From Dietzia timorensis (GTDB lineage: Bacteria > Actinomycetota > Actinomycetes > Mycobacteriales > Mycobacteriaceae), in assembly GCF_001659785.1 (NCBI RefSeq), contig NZ_CP015961.1, positions 1,054,001 to 1,118,000 on the forward strand: 64,000 bases of DNA, written 5' to 3'. The notes under the pieces were generated by a model. It searched no databases. It had not been told where the DNA came from and was given only the letters and a program-made list of their open reading frames with translations. Below are positions 16,703 to 25,163 of this stretch, piece by piece. How positions within the stretch are numbered: the stretch's first letter is position 1; every line of letters starts with the position of its first letter. The position numbers were made by a program, and so were the translations under genes.

Positions 16703-17935
16703 TCACTCCGCCTCGGGGGTTGTGAGCACGTCGTCAACATTATCGACGAGGTCGCGCCAGTCGGCGAATTCCTCATCGAATGGGCCCTCGGGTTCAAGGA
16801 GCGTGGTGTCGTTCGGCGAGAGCACGAAATTGACGTAACGCCGCAGTGGGCCACCCTTTCTCACCGGGCCTGCAAGGCCCTCGTCCGAAAGGTACGTCGA
16901 TAGATCGAGGACGAGCTCGACCGCGAGATCGAGCTGATCGGCATCGACCTCGGCCGGTCCGACGAGGATGTCCTGGGACAGTCCGTCGAGCACGTAGGTG
17001 TTGGCGCCGGTAACAACAACGTTGAGTGAACCGTCGACCGCTGCGGCCTTGATGAGCTCGTAGGTTTCGACCCGGGAGAGCGTGTCGTCGTCGTTATCGG
17101 CGAGGTAACGACCGAGCGCCCGGGAATTGGGGAACGCGAACACCGAATCCCGGTCGCCGAGAAAGACAGGACGTTCGCCGAGGTAACAACGGAGCGTGAG
17201 GTAATCCCCTTCGGGAAGGACGATGCGGACGGGGTCGATGCCCGCCTTTACCCACACCGAATCCGAAGGGTAATCCGAATCGATCAGAGCCGCCGCCTTC
17301 TCCTTGCGCTCCTTTTCCTTCTCCTCGCGCGCCTCGGTGGCTTTCTTGAGCTCAGCGGCGGCCTTGCGTGAGGCCTCGGAGTCCACCTCGGGAGCGGTGA
17401 GGACATCATCGATCGCGTCGAGCACGTCGTCCCACTGCTTCGAGACGATCTTTCGGATCTGCTTCCAGTCCTTGAGCCCTTCACGGTCGGCGAAGTTGTC
17501 GTAGCCGCCGGTGACGCGCGCCAGGATCGGGTTACCGTCGAAGAACTTGATAACCGTGCTGAGCTCACAGACCTCGCCGATCGACCGGGCGATGGAGAAC
17601 GACTCGTCGATTTCGTCGACGCTCGACTCCGTGGGCTTATTGCTCAGCAGCTCGGCAACTCCGACGAGATCGAAGCTGTGGTCCTCGTCCGCCTCGAAAG
17701 ACAGGGCTTCGCCCTTGGAGGCTGCGCCCCACGAAGGGTGATCGTCGAGGTCGTGCTGCTTGCCCGAGCGGACGAAGGCGATGAGATCGGCAGTGGTGGA
17801 GAAGCCGAAAAGATCGTCCTCGTCGCCCAGGAACGCTTCCCAGGTCTCGCCGTCTTCACGCCATTCCGGCGCCCACAGCGTAGTGACGTCTCCAGAGGGG
17901 AGACCGAGAAAAATGGGAACGATGTCCGAAGCCAT
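16703..17935 (-). CDS. Conserved actinobacterial protein with duplicated domain (Rv3311-like)
   Basis: A 410-residue acidic cytosolic-looking protein with no catalytic motif I recognise. The N-terminal half opens PIFLGLPSGDVTTLWAPEW with FLGDEDDLFGFSTTADLIAF. The second half repeats this pattern as RIVLPEGDYLTLRCYLGERP with FLGDRDSVFAFPNSRALGRY. The two copies are joined by a charged coiled-coil-like segment (about 195-225, rich in Ala, Glu and Lys). The overall form matches mycobacterial Rv3311, also found near sdh and upp. Last gene of a four-gene leftward operon; role unknown. Confidence 0.7.
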   Translation of the reverse strand: MASDIVPIFLGLPSGDVTTLWAPEWREDGETWEAFLGDEDDLFGFSTTADLIAFVRSGKQHDLDDHPSWGAASKGEALSFEADEDHSFDLVGVAELLSNKPTESSVDEIDESFSIARSIGEVCELSTVIKFFDGNPILARVTGGYDNFADREGLKDWKQIRKIVSKQWDDVLDAIDDVLTAPEVDSEASRKAAAELKKATEAREEKEKERKEKAAALIDSDYPSDSVWVKAGIDPVRIVLPEGDYLTLRCYLGERPVFLGDRDSVFAFPNSRALGRYLADNDDDTLSRVETYELIKAAAVDGSLNVVVTGANTYVLDGLSQDILVGPAEVDADQLDLAVELVLDLSTYLSDEGLAGPVRKGGPLRRYVNFVLSPNDTTLLEPEGPFDEEFADWRDLVDNVDDVLTTPEAE

Positions 17936-17986
17936 GGGTTACACCTTATCGTCATGGTCCCGGCGATGTCCCGCAGCGGTGGCGCG

Positions 17987-18643
17987 TCAATTCCACTTCT
18001 GTGCCAAGGAATTCATGAGAACAGTTCCGAGCGCGTCCTCGATGACCGACGCACGCGAGTCATTGGCTGTCGTAATCGCCGCCGCCGCTGCGGAGACGAT
18101 GGCCCTCTGCGCCGCGACAATGCCCTCGGAGGCAAGGAGAGGAGACAGCGTCAAGGCGGTGATCGCTCCCGAGGAATTCGCAGTCGCGTGCACCAGGCTC
18201 GAGGGGTCGGTGCCCATGGACGTGCTGGTCAATAATTCGTGGTGCGAGCGGGTGAGACAGTTGGCCACGGTATGGAGCCTGCCGAGGCATTCCTCCACGT
18301 CGAGACGCCCCGGGGCATTTTCCAACGGGCCCTCTGCGGCATCTGGCCATCCGACTCCGTCAACCGGATCGTCGAAGTCGTCCAGGTCTTCGGTGTCTTC
18401 GGTGTCGCCCATCGACGAGCCGAGGTCGCTCTGGCACGCCGCCGATGCGTCGGCGAATGCGGTGACCAGGATTCGCGCGACATCGTCCATACGCCGCCCG
18501 AAGACATCCGGCGGTACGTAGAGGGCTATCGGCACACAGCCGGGGCCCAAGGTGATCCGGATGCCCGAGATCGCGCATTCGTAGTCGAAGTCCCGCGCGA
18601 GGGCCGCATCGGCAGCGAGGTGCTTCTGCTCCTTGGTCTCCAC
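17987..18643 (-). CDS. YbaB/EbfC-like protein in a secretion-linked operon
   Basis: 218 residues. The C-terminal part (about 120-205) has the YbaB pattern: an Asn/Ser-rich strand pair (VHATANSSGAITALTLSPLL) followed by a long Ala-rich helix (AAQRAIVSAAAAAITTAN). The N-terminal part (about 18-72) looks like a weaker second copy (ISGIRITLGPGCVPIALYVP then a helix). An acidic linker (TEDTEDLDDFDDP) joins them. YbaB-like proteins often occur inside mycobacterial ESX loci, possibly as chaperone-like or DNA-binding accessories. Begins three bases after the NlpC/P60 stop codon, so it is in the same transcript. Confidence 0.6.
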   Translation of the reverse strand: METKEQKHLAADAALARDFDYECAISGIRITLGPGCVPIALYVPPDVFGRRMDDVARILVTAFADASAACQSDLGSSMGDTEDTEDLDDFDDPVDGVGWPDAAEGPLENAPGRLDVEECLGRLHTVANCLTRSHHELLTSTSMGTDPSSLVHATANSSGAITALTLSPLLASEGIVAAQRAIVSAAAAAITTANDSRASVIEDALGTVLMNSLAQKWN

Positions 18644-18646
18644 CGG

Positions 18647-19735
18647 CTACTCGCTCGTCGGCCGGTAGAAACCGAGGAACTGCATACCGATATTGTCCGT
18701 GCGCACCGACGACACGCTCACCGGGTCCCCGGCCTCGACGATCTGGCCATCACCGATGTACATGGCCACGTGGCCGTCCCACACCGCCAGGTCTCCGGGC
18801 AGGAGCTCATCTTGGCTCACCTGATCCCCAACTGCCTGGTCAATCGCCACGCGTGGAATCTCGACGCCCGCCTCGCCGTACGCCCATTGCACCAGGCCGC
18901 TGCAGTCGAATCCGACTCCGGGAGTAGTGCCTCCCCAGGAGTAGGGAACACCCTGCTGGCTGAGCGCGGAGGAAACGGCCTGAGCGGCTTGCTCGTTCGG
19001 GGCATCGACCTCAGAGCCCGACGGCAGCGTGACTGACGCGCCGTCCACCGAGCCCGACTCGCCTCCGTCTGAAGATTCGTCGGACTCGTGTGCAGTACCG
19101 CTCCCTCCCGCACCCATCACGACACTTGCGCCCGAGCCAGAGTCTTCGCTTTCGCCGGACGCCGCAGGCGTGGGCGCGGCAGCGCCCGCCATCCCGGGGA
19201 GCACTGCACGCGGTGCTGTACCGAGTTCCGCCGCGATGGCCCACATGCGTGCCGTCGGTCCGGAGAGCTCGTCCTTGACGCGCTGAACGACGACGAGCGC
19301 GGCCGAGATCGCCTCCGAAACCACACCGAGAATCGCCACCTGCCCGGCAGGGGTGAGGGCACCGGGCATGAGAACCGCCGCCTGCGTGGCGCAACGCTGC
19401 GCTATACCCGCGACCTCGATAGCGCCACGAATGGCGATCTGCGCGGCAACCGACGTGAGCGTCCCGATCTCCGCGCCCGACGAGCCGAGCTCGGCGAGCG
19501 TGGTCGCGGCGGTGGCCAGCGATTCCTGCGCGCCGAGGGACGCCGCCCCCTCCCAGGCGACCTCGGCGAAGTTGATCGCCGCGGGCAACACCGCGGCCGC
19601 CGCATCGATCGTGGAACCAACACCAGGCATGACCTGGGACGCCGGAGGCGCGGTGGCATCGACCGCGCCGAGAAGCTGTTGCGCTTCTACGAGTGGCCCC
19701 GCGAGCGCCCCGAGGGGAGCGGCGAGCGCGCTCAT
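18647..19735 (-). CDS. NlpC/P60 (C40) peptidoglycan hydrolase with WEG-containing helical N-domain
   Basis: 362 residues. The C-terminal domain (about 245-360) is an NlpC/P60 cysteine peptidase cutting peptidoglycan stem peptides: nucleophile Cys278 in FDCSGLVQWAYG, His322 in WDGHVAMYIG, and a third polar position near Glu334. Residues 1-185 are Ala-rich helices containing W61-E62-G63, like the WXG turn of type VII substrates. A Gly/Ser/Glu linker (190-240) joins the two. There is no conventional signal peptide, so export by an ESX-type system is inferred. ATG at 19735 overlaps the upstream gene's stop by four bases (ATGA). Usual C40 enzymes here (RipA type) have Sec signals; this one does not. 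Confidence 0.8.
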   Translation of the reverse strand: MSALAAPLGALAGPLVEAQQLLGAVDATAPPASQVMPGVGSTIDAAAAVLPAAINFAEVAWEGAASLGAQESLATAATTLAELGSSGAEIGTLTSVAAQIAIRGAIEVAGIAQRCATQAAVLMPGALTPAGQVAILGVVSEAISAALVVVQRVKDELSGPTARMWAIAAELGTAPRAVLPGMAGAAAPTPAASGESEDSGSGASVVMGAGGSGTAHESDESSDGGESGSVDGASVTLPSGSEVDAPNEQAAQAVSSALSQQGVPYSWGGTTPGVGFDCSGLVQWAYGEAGVEIPRVAIDQAVGDQVSQDELLPGDLAVWDGHVAMYIGDGQIVEAGDPVSVSSVRTDNIGMQFLGFYRPTSE

Positions 19736-20160
19736 ACCTTCATCTCCCCGGTCCCGGCGGCGTCTGCCGCGTTGAGCGAGCCGGCAGCGGAATCGTCCAC
19801 ACCCTCGAACGCGTTGGCGCAGGCCCTGCACAACTGGCCCGCTGCGCCGACGCAGCGGCCGGTGTGGGCGAGCAGATGCCTGTGCCTGGTCGTCGCCGCA
19901 TCGAACGCCGCAAGAAACTCCCCTCCCACCGGCCCGAGCGCCACCGCGAGTACGTCCATGGGGATCGACTCGTATGCGGCAAGCCCATCGCTCACCAAGG
20001 CGGAGGCGTTCTCGAGCTCCGCGCCCACACGTTCGAGCTCCCACGGATCCACCGCCGTCGTCCCCGAGGTCTGGGCGGGTGTGAAGGAGTGAGGTGCAGA
20101 CTCCGGCAACGGCGAGGAGCCGCCGGCGGGCACCGGGTCCTGGCCAAATTGTTCGAGCAC
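19732..20160 (-). CDS. EspC-like (ESX secretion-associated) small helical protein
   Basis: 142 residues. After a Pro/Ser-rich lead (1-35) comes a two-helix region (VDPWELERVGAELENASALV, then GPVGGEFLAAFDAATTRHRH) that follows the EspC/DUF2580-type pattern of type VII-associated proteins, including the conserved GPVGxxF turn (76-82). A following helix has three cysteines (CVGAAGQLCRAC). No Sec signal. GTG start fixed by a near-ideal ribosome binding site. Probable role is as a secretion partner or substrate with the hydrolase encoded next, to which it is translationally coupled. Confidence 0.7.
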   Translation of the reverse strand: MLEQFGQDPVPAGGSSPLPESAPHSFTPAQTSGTTAVDPWELERVGAELENASALVSDGLAAYESIPMDVLAVALGPVGGEFLAAFDAATTRHRHLLAHTGRCVGAAGQLCRACANAFEGVDDSAAGSLNAADAAGTGEMKV

Positions 20161-20166
20161 CGAGGA

Positions 20167-20174
20167 ACCTCCTT
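20167..20174 (-). promoter_or_regulatory. Near-perfect Shine-Dalgarno for the EspC-like gene
   Basis: On the minus strand the sequence reads AAGGAGGT, six bases before the GTG at 20160. It is the strongest ribosome binding site in this part of the window, fixes the start codon and suggests high translation of the operon. Confidence 0.85.
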
Positions 20175-20323
20175 GTGTAAGCCAGGCGCGCAGCGCGCGT
20201 GTGGCTCGGTGGACTGAACACCGCGAATTCGGCGTCACTCCACACGACGTCACCCGAGGCTCATTCGGTTCCCCGTTACGAAAGAAATCATCAATTGGGC
20301 TCTGGCATGCGAAACTTGGCTGC

Positions 20324-20947
20324 GTGGAACCAAACGTCATCACACATCCCCTCGTCGCCGACCGCCTCCGGATCGTCCGAGACGCTTCGTCGGACACCGC
20401 CCAATTCCGCTCCGCGATGGAGCAGCTCGGGCAGATGCTCAGCTACGAAGCGCTCACGAACCTCGAATTCGATACGGTGCCGGTGACAACCCCGGTGACC
20501 GAGACGACCGGCACCTACGTCCACCGCAACGTGCTGTTCGTGCCCGTGCTCCGTGCGGGGCTCGGCATTCTCGATGCCGCGTTGCGACTCGTGCCGGAAG
20601 CGTCGATCGGTTTCGTGGGCATGGCCCGCAACGAGGAATCGCACGTGCCCGAGGCCTATCTCGCTTCGCTCCCCAAGGACCTCGACGCCAAGCAGATCTT
20701 CGTCCTCGACCCGATGCTGGCCACGGGCGGTTCGCTTATCGCGACCTGCGAGGAACTCGTCAGCCGAGGCGCCAAGCACATCACCGCAGTCTGCGTGTTG
20801 TGCGCGCCCGAGGGTATCGCTGCACTTCAAGAATCTGGGCTGCCGGTCTCGCTCGTCACGGCGTCGATCGACGAGCGCCTCAATTCCGATGCGTTCATCG
20901 TCCCCGGCCTCGGCGACGCCGGTGACCGGCTCTTCGGCCCGCGCTAG
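20324..20947 (+). CDS. upp: Uracil phosphoribosyltransferase
   Basis: Salvage enzyme making UMP from uracil and PRPP. 207 residues from GTG 20324 (VEPNVITHPLVADR). The PRPP loop is FVLDPMLATGGS; VPVLRAGLGILDA and SIDERLNSDAFIVPGLGDAGD are family-typical. The frame is open further upstream, but the start fits the usual length of about 207-210. Divergent from the EspC-like gene; the 163 bases between the two starts must hold both promoters. Confidence 0.96.
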   Translation: MEPNVITHPLVADRLRIVRDASSDTAQFRSAMEQLGQMLSYEALTNLEFDTVPVTTPVTETTGTYVHRNVLFVPVLRAGLGILDAALRLVPEASIGFVGMARNEESHVPEAYLASLPKDLDAKQIFVLDPMLATGGSLIATCEELVSRGAKHITAVCVLCAPEGIAALQESGLPVSLVTASIDERLNSDAFIVPGLGDAGDRLFGPR

Positions 20948-20988
20948 TCAGTCTCTCGCCTCTCGGCTAGAGCTGGTTAGCGAGCTCG

Positions 20989-21579
20989 TCAGTCCGCGCC
21001 GCCCGCCTGGCAGGGACGGGTGCGCAGCTCGTGGACGTAGTCGGCGGGTGCCCCCGCGGACTCGGCGGCATCGGCGAGCTGCCCGAGGTACGCGGCCAGC
21101 GGCAGGCCGCCCTCGTAGGCGTCCATCACGTAGAACCACGCGACGACGTCCTCGCCCTGCGGCGCGTACTCCTCCTCGGAGAGCTCGCCTCCGGTGGTTC
21201 CGGAAGGACCGGGTGTGACGTCGGAGACCGAGAATTCCGAGACCTGCGCATCGACCGGCGGACCGGCGGGCAGGTTCGGTAGCCGGTGTACACGGGACCG
21301 CAGTCGCGTAGGCCGGATCGAATCGGTGCCCTCCCAGCGATCGAGTAGGGCGACGTCATCCTCGGTGACGTCGTAGAGCACGACGAACACCTGCGAATCC
21401 GGGTCCTCGACCACCGATGCCAGGGCGCCCTGTTCGGAGTGCGGACCGGGGCCGTCCACGCTGCCCCCGGCGAACGTCAGCCGCCAGCCGCGCAGCCACC
21501 CCGTTCCCGCAATGGGGGAGCGCGGAGCCTTCGCGGACATGTGGTCCGGGTCCATGTTCATTCCGTACGCGGCATACAT
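20989..21579 (-). CDS. Gamma-glutamylcyclotransferase-fold protein
   Basis: 196 residues. The N-terminal YAAYGMNMDPDHM is the substrate-loop signature of the GGCT-like fold, and LDRWEGTD carries the probable catalytic glutamate. WFYVMDAYEGG and LAAYLGQLADAAESAG form the C-terminal part. It corresponds to mycobacterial Rv3304-type proteins; substrate (a gamma-glutamyl peptide) is not proven. ATG 21579 chosen so that the motif starts at the N-terminus; an upstream GTG (21585) would add two residues. Convergent with upp. Confidence 0.8.
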   Translation of the reverse strand: MYAAYGMNMDPDHMSAKAPRSPIAGTGWLRGWRLTFAGGSVDGPGPHSEQGALASVVEDPDSQVFVVLYDVTEDDVALLDRWEGTDSIRPTRLRSRVHRLPNLPAGPPVDAQVSEFSVSDVTPGPSGTTGGELSEEEYAPQGEDVVAWFYVMDAYEGGLPLAAYLGQLADAAESAGAPADYVHELRTRPCQAGGAD

Positions 21580-21867
21580 CGGCACGTCGCCAAGACTAAC
21601 GGAAGGCACGCCGTCACACCGACACAGGTTCTTCGACTAAATTGGGGAGCCGAGAGCAGAGCGTATTCGAATCCGCTTCGACTCTGTGGGAAACTGCGGC
21701 GGAAACGCCGTAGCGCCGCCTGCCGGTGGCGCATACGAACTCATCCGGGCACGGGGCGATCCCCCGCGGCCCGACCGATCGCGTGGACCGGACGCGGTGG
21801 CCAATCTCAAGCCGCCGCGGGTATGCGCGCGTCGAACCTGTCGGCTACAACCTTGGGAGGTACCCCG

Positions 21868-23274
21868 GTGTCCACACGAATTGTCATTCTCGGGGGAGGG
21901 CCCGCGGGCTACGAGGCCGCGCTGGCCGGCGCCCAGTACGGAGCGGACGTCACGGTTGTCGATTCCGACGGGCTGGGCGGTGCCTGCGTGTTGTTCGACT
22001 GCGTCCCGTCGAAGACCTTCATCGCTGCCACCGGCGTGCGCACCGACATGCGCCGCGCCAACGAAATGGGCGTGGAGATGAAGTTCGATCCCGCCGCATA
22101 CCGCCTCGACCACGTGAACTCCCGCGTCCGCTCTCTCGCGCAGGCGCAGTCCGCCGATATCCGCTCGCAGCTGCAGCGCGAGGGAGTCCGGCTGCTGTCG
22201 GGCAAGGGCCGGATCGTCGACAACCAGCCGGGTCTGGCGGCGCACGAGGTCGAGGTCACCCTCGACTCGGGCAAGCAGCTCAGGCTCGACGCGGACATGA
22301 TCCTCCTCGCCACCGGTTCGAGCCCCCGCGTGCTGCCCGACGCGCAGCCGGACGGCGAGCGCATCCTCACCTGGCGGCAGGTGTACGACCTCACCGAGCT
22401 GCCCTCTCACCTCGTCGTCGTCGGCTCGGGTGTGACGGGCGCCGAGTTCGTCTCCGCGTTCACGGAGGTCGGCGTCAAGGTGACGATGGTCTCGAGCCGT
22501 GACCGTGTGCTCCCGCACGAGGACGCCGATGCCGCATTGGTGCTCGAGGAGGCGCTCTCCGAGCGGGGCGTCTCGCTGGTCAAGCATGCCCGCGCCGACG
22601 TCGTCGAACACCACGAGGACGGGATCATCGTGCGGTTGTCCGACGGGCGCACCGTGAAGGGATCGCACGCGCTGATGTGCGTCGGCTCGATCCCGAACAC
22701 CCAGGATCTCGGCCTTGAGAACGTGGGGATCAAGCCGCTCAAGAGCGGGCACATCCCCGTCGACCGTGTCTCCCGTACCTCGGCGCCCAACATCTACGCC
22801 GCGGGCGATTGCACCGACCTTTTCCCGCTGGCCTCGGTCGCCGCGATGCAGGGGCGCATCGCCATGTACCACGCGCTCGGCGAGGGAGTGAGCCCGATCA
22901 AGCTGCGCACGGTCGCCTCCGCGGTGTTCACCCGCCCGGAGATCGCCACCGTCGGTATCTCGCACGCACAGATCGAATCCGGCGAGGTCCCTGCCCGCGT
23001 CGAGGTGTTCCCGCTCTCGGGTAACCCGCGCGCGAAGATGCGCTCGGTGCGTCGCGGATTCGTCAAGCTCTTCTGCCGCCCGGCCTCGGGTGTCGTGATC
23101 GGCGGTGTCGTAGTCGCACCGACCGCCTCGGAGCTGATCCTGCCGATCTCGGTCGCCGTGCGCAACCAGCTCACCGTGTCCGACATCGCCGCCTCGTTCT
23201 CCGTATATCCCTCGATGTCGGGATCGGTGACCGAGGCCGCGCGCCACCTCATGCGCCACGACGATCTGGACTAG
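21868..23274 (+). CDS. lpdA: NAD(P)H quinone reductase of the LpdA type
   Basis: 468-residue two-dinucleotide-binding flavoprotein. The FAD fold is ILGGGPAGYEAALAGAQYG, the NAD(P) fold VVVGSGVTGAEFVSAF, and the second FAD motif NIYAAGDCTDLFPLASVA. The sequence runs close to mycobacterial LpdA (Rv3303c), which reduces quinones rather than lipoamide. The cysteine pair C40-VLFD-C45 is present, whereas in the mycobacterial protein, as I recall, the first position is Ala. The C-terminal His-x4-Glu of true lipoamide dehydrogenases is absent (VYPSMSGSVTEA). Start at GTG 21868 behind GGGAGGT (21855-21861). In mycobacteria it also neighbours glpD2, as here. Confidence 0.9.
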   Translation: MSTRIVILGGGPAGYEAALAGAQYGADVTVVDSDGLGGACVLFDCVPSKTFIAATGVRTDMRRANEMGVEMKFDPAAYRLDHVNSRVRSLAQAQSADIRSQLQREGVRLLSGKGRIVDNQPGLAAHEVEVTLDSGKQLRLDADMILLATGSSPRVLPDAQPDGERILTWRQVYDLTELPSHLVVVGSGVTGAEFVSAFTEVGVKVTMVSSRDRVLPHEDADAALVLEEALSERGVSLVKHARADVVEHHEDGIIVRLSDGRTVKGSHALMCVGSIPNTQDLGLENVGIKPLKSGHIPVDRVSRTSAPNIYAAGDCTDLFPLASVAAMQGRIAMYHALGEGVSPIKLRTVASAVFTRPEIATVGISHAQIESGEVPARVEVFPLSGNPRAKMRSVRRGFVKLFCRPASGVVIGGVVVAPTASELILPISVAVRNQLTVSDIAASFSVYPSMSGSVTEAARHLMRHDDLD

Positions 23275-23295
23275 CCCGGCGTCATAAAACGATGA

Positions 23296-23357
23296 AACAC
23301 CGCGCCCGGCCGGAAACACGTACTCCAGCGTGTGTGTTTCCGGCCGGGCGCGGTGTT
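23296..23357. terminator. 24-bp perfect hairpin between lpdA and glpK
   Basis: Bases 23296-23319 and 23334-23357 are exact reverse complements over 24 bp, with a 14-base loop. The arms run from AACACCGCGCCC to CGGAAACAC. It lies between two convergent genes, 21 bases after lpdA and 71 after glpK, and can serve both. Confidence 0.85.
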
Positions 23358-23428
23358 GTGCGCCGAAAAGCGAAGCCATCGCAGGGTAGGGCACGGCAGG
23401 AATGGCGCCCACGCGCCCTCTCGGCGGC

Positions 23429-24973
23429 CTACGCCCAGTCGAAGGTGCGCTCGACCGCCTTGTTCCAGCGGTCCCACAGCCGCGTGCGATTTTCGTCGTC
23501 CATCTGCGGAGTCCAACGCTTGTCCTCGCGCCACAGCCCGCGCAGCTCGTCGGTCGAGTCCCACACCCCGGCCGCGAGACCCGCCGCGTAGGCGGCGCCG
23601 AGCGCGGTCGTCTCGGTGATCTGCGGGCGCACAACCTCCAGGTCGCAGATATCCGCCTGGAACTGCATGAGCAGCTCGTTGAAGACCATCCCGCCATCCA
23701 CGCGCATCTCGGAGGCGGCGTGCCCCGCGTCGGCGACCATCGCCTCGACGACCTCGCGGGTCTGATAAGCGGTCGCCTCGAGCGCCGCGCGGGCGATGTG
23801 TCCGGCGGAATTGAACCTGGTGAGGCCCACGAGGGCGCCGCGTGCGTCGGGCCGCCAGCGCGGGGCGAGGAGACCCGAGAAGGCGGGAACGAGGTAGCAG
23901 TCCCCGTTGTCCTCCACCGATTCGGCGAGCTTTTCCACCTCCGCGGAGGTGGAGATGATGCCGAGATTGTCGCGCAGCCATTGCACGAGCGAACCGGTGA
24001 CGGCGATGGACCCCTCGAGCGCGTAGCGGGGGTTCTCGCCGTCGCGCTGGTAGGCGACGGTGGTGATGAGGCCGTGCGAGGATCGCTGCCGTTCGGTACC
24101 CGTCGACAGGAGCAGGAAATTGCCCGTTCCGTAGGTGTTCTTCGCCTCTCCGGCGTCAAAACACGTTTGTCCGAACATCGCCGCCTGCTGGTCGCCGAGG
24201 ATGCCGCACACGGGCGTGCCCGCGAAGATCCGCCCCGGTGCGACAGTGGCGAGCTCGCCGGAGGAGGGCACGATCCGCGGCAGCATCGATGCCGGAATCC
24301 CGAGCGCCGAGCACATTTCCTCCGACCAGTCGAGCGTCTCCAGGTCCATGAGCATGGTGCGCGAGGCGTTCGTGACATCGCAGATATGGTCGGGATCGCC
24401 GGAGCCGGCCGGCCCGCCGCTGGTGCTCGACGTGCTGGTCAGCCGGAACACGAGCCACGAGTCGATCGTGCCGAACGCGAGCTCCCCGGCCTCGGCCCGC
24501 TCGCGGGCGCCGGGAACGTTGTCGAGGATCCACCGCACCTTGGGGCCGGAGAAATAGGTCGAGATAGGAAGCCCCGTGATCTCGCGGACCCGTTCCTCGC
24601 CACCGGTGATCGTCTCGGAGAGGCGATCGCAGATCTCACCGGTGCGCACATCCTGCCAGACGATCGCGTTGTAGACCGGCTCGCCGGTGGCGCGGTCCCA
24701 CACTACGGTCGTCTCGCGCTGGTTGGTGATCCCGATCGCCGAGATCTCCGACGGCGTGAGATCCGAGCGCATGAGCGCCTCGGTCATCGCCGAGCGGACG
24801 TTGCGCCAGATCTCGAGCGGATCGTGTTCGACCCAGCCGGGATGCGGGAAGATCTGCGAGTGTTCGAGCTGCGTGATGGAGCCGCGCACCGGCACACTGT
24901 CCCGGTCGAAGATGATCGCGCGCGACGAGGTCGTGCCCTGATCGAGTGCGAGGACGTATGAATTGGCTGCCAC
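23429..24973 (-). CDS. glpK: Glycerol kinase
   Basis: Phosphorylates glycerol to sn-glycerol 3-phosphate. 514 residues, FGGY fold. [15 protein letters not shown] at the N-terminus is the phosphate-binding loop; [35 protein letters not shown] and [17 protein letters not shown] are family blocks. GTG 24973 chosen to start two residues before NSYVLALD; another GTG nine bases upstream is possible. It is divergent from glpD, with about 190 bases in between, so the two glycerol genes probably share a control region. The product is the substrate of GlpD. Confidence 0.96.
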   Translation of the reverse strand: MAANSYVLALDQGTTSSRAIIFDRDSVPVRGSITQLEHSQIFPHPGWVEHDPLEIWRNVRSAMTEALMRSDLTPSEISAIGITNQRETTVVWDRATGEPVYNAIVWQDVRTGEICDRLSETITGGEERVREITGLPISTYFSGPKVRWILDNVPGARERAEAGELAFGTIDSWLVFRLTSTSSTSGGPAGSGDPDHICDVTNASRTMLMDLETLDWSEEMCSALGIPASMLPRIVPSSGELATVAPGRIFAGTPVCGILGDQQAAMFGQTCFDAGEAKNTYGTGNFLLLSTGTERQRSSHGLITTVAYQRDGENPRYALEGSIAVTGSLVQWLRDNLGIISTSAEVEKLAESVEDNGDCYLVPAFSGLLAPRWRPDARGALVGLTRFNSAGHIARAALEATAYQTREVVEAMVADAGHAASEMRVDGGMVFNELLMQFQADICDLEVVRPQITETTALGAAYAAGLAAGVWDSTDELRGLWREDKRWTPQMDDENRTRLWDRWNKAVERTFDWA

Positions 24974-25163
24974 GTGCCTCACACTATCGCCCCAAAGGGC
25001 CGCCAGGTCCCAGGTTCGCCGCCAAGTTTTCCGGTGAACCTTTCGAACCTGTGCGCAGATCGTCGTATCGTGGAAGTGAGTGCTTGCAGGAGTCGATTTC
25101 CTGTTAGCCACCGGCAAGCGCCGCGGGGTGCGGCGCCGTCAACTTCCCTGGGGGATACACGCG

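Noticed and set aside
19736-20245. N-terminal extension of the NlpC/P60 protein through the EspC-like gene
   Set aside because: The extension is the out-of-frame shadow of the EspC-like gene, which has its own strong ribosome binding site and ATGA coupling.
21637-24378. A 913-codon open frame on the minus strand across lpdA and glpK
   Set aside because: Arg/Pro/Ser/Gly-rich translation with no domain; it is the antisense and out-of-frame shadow of two well-supported genes in G+C-rich DNA.
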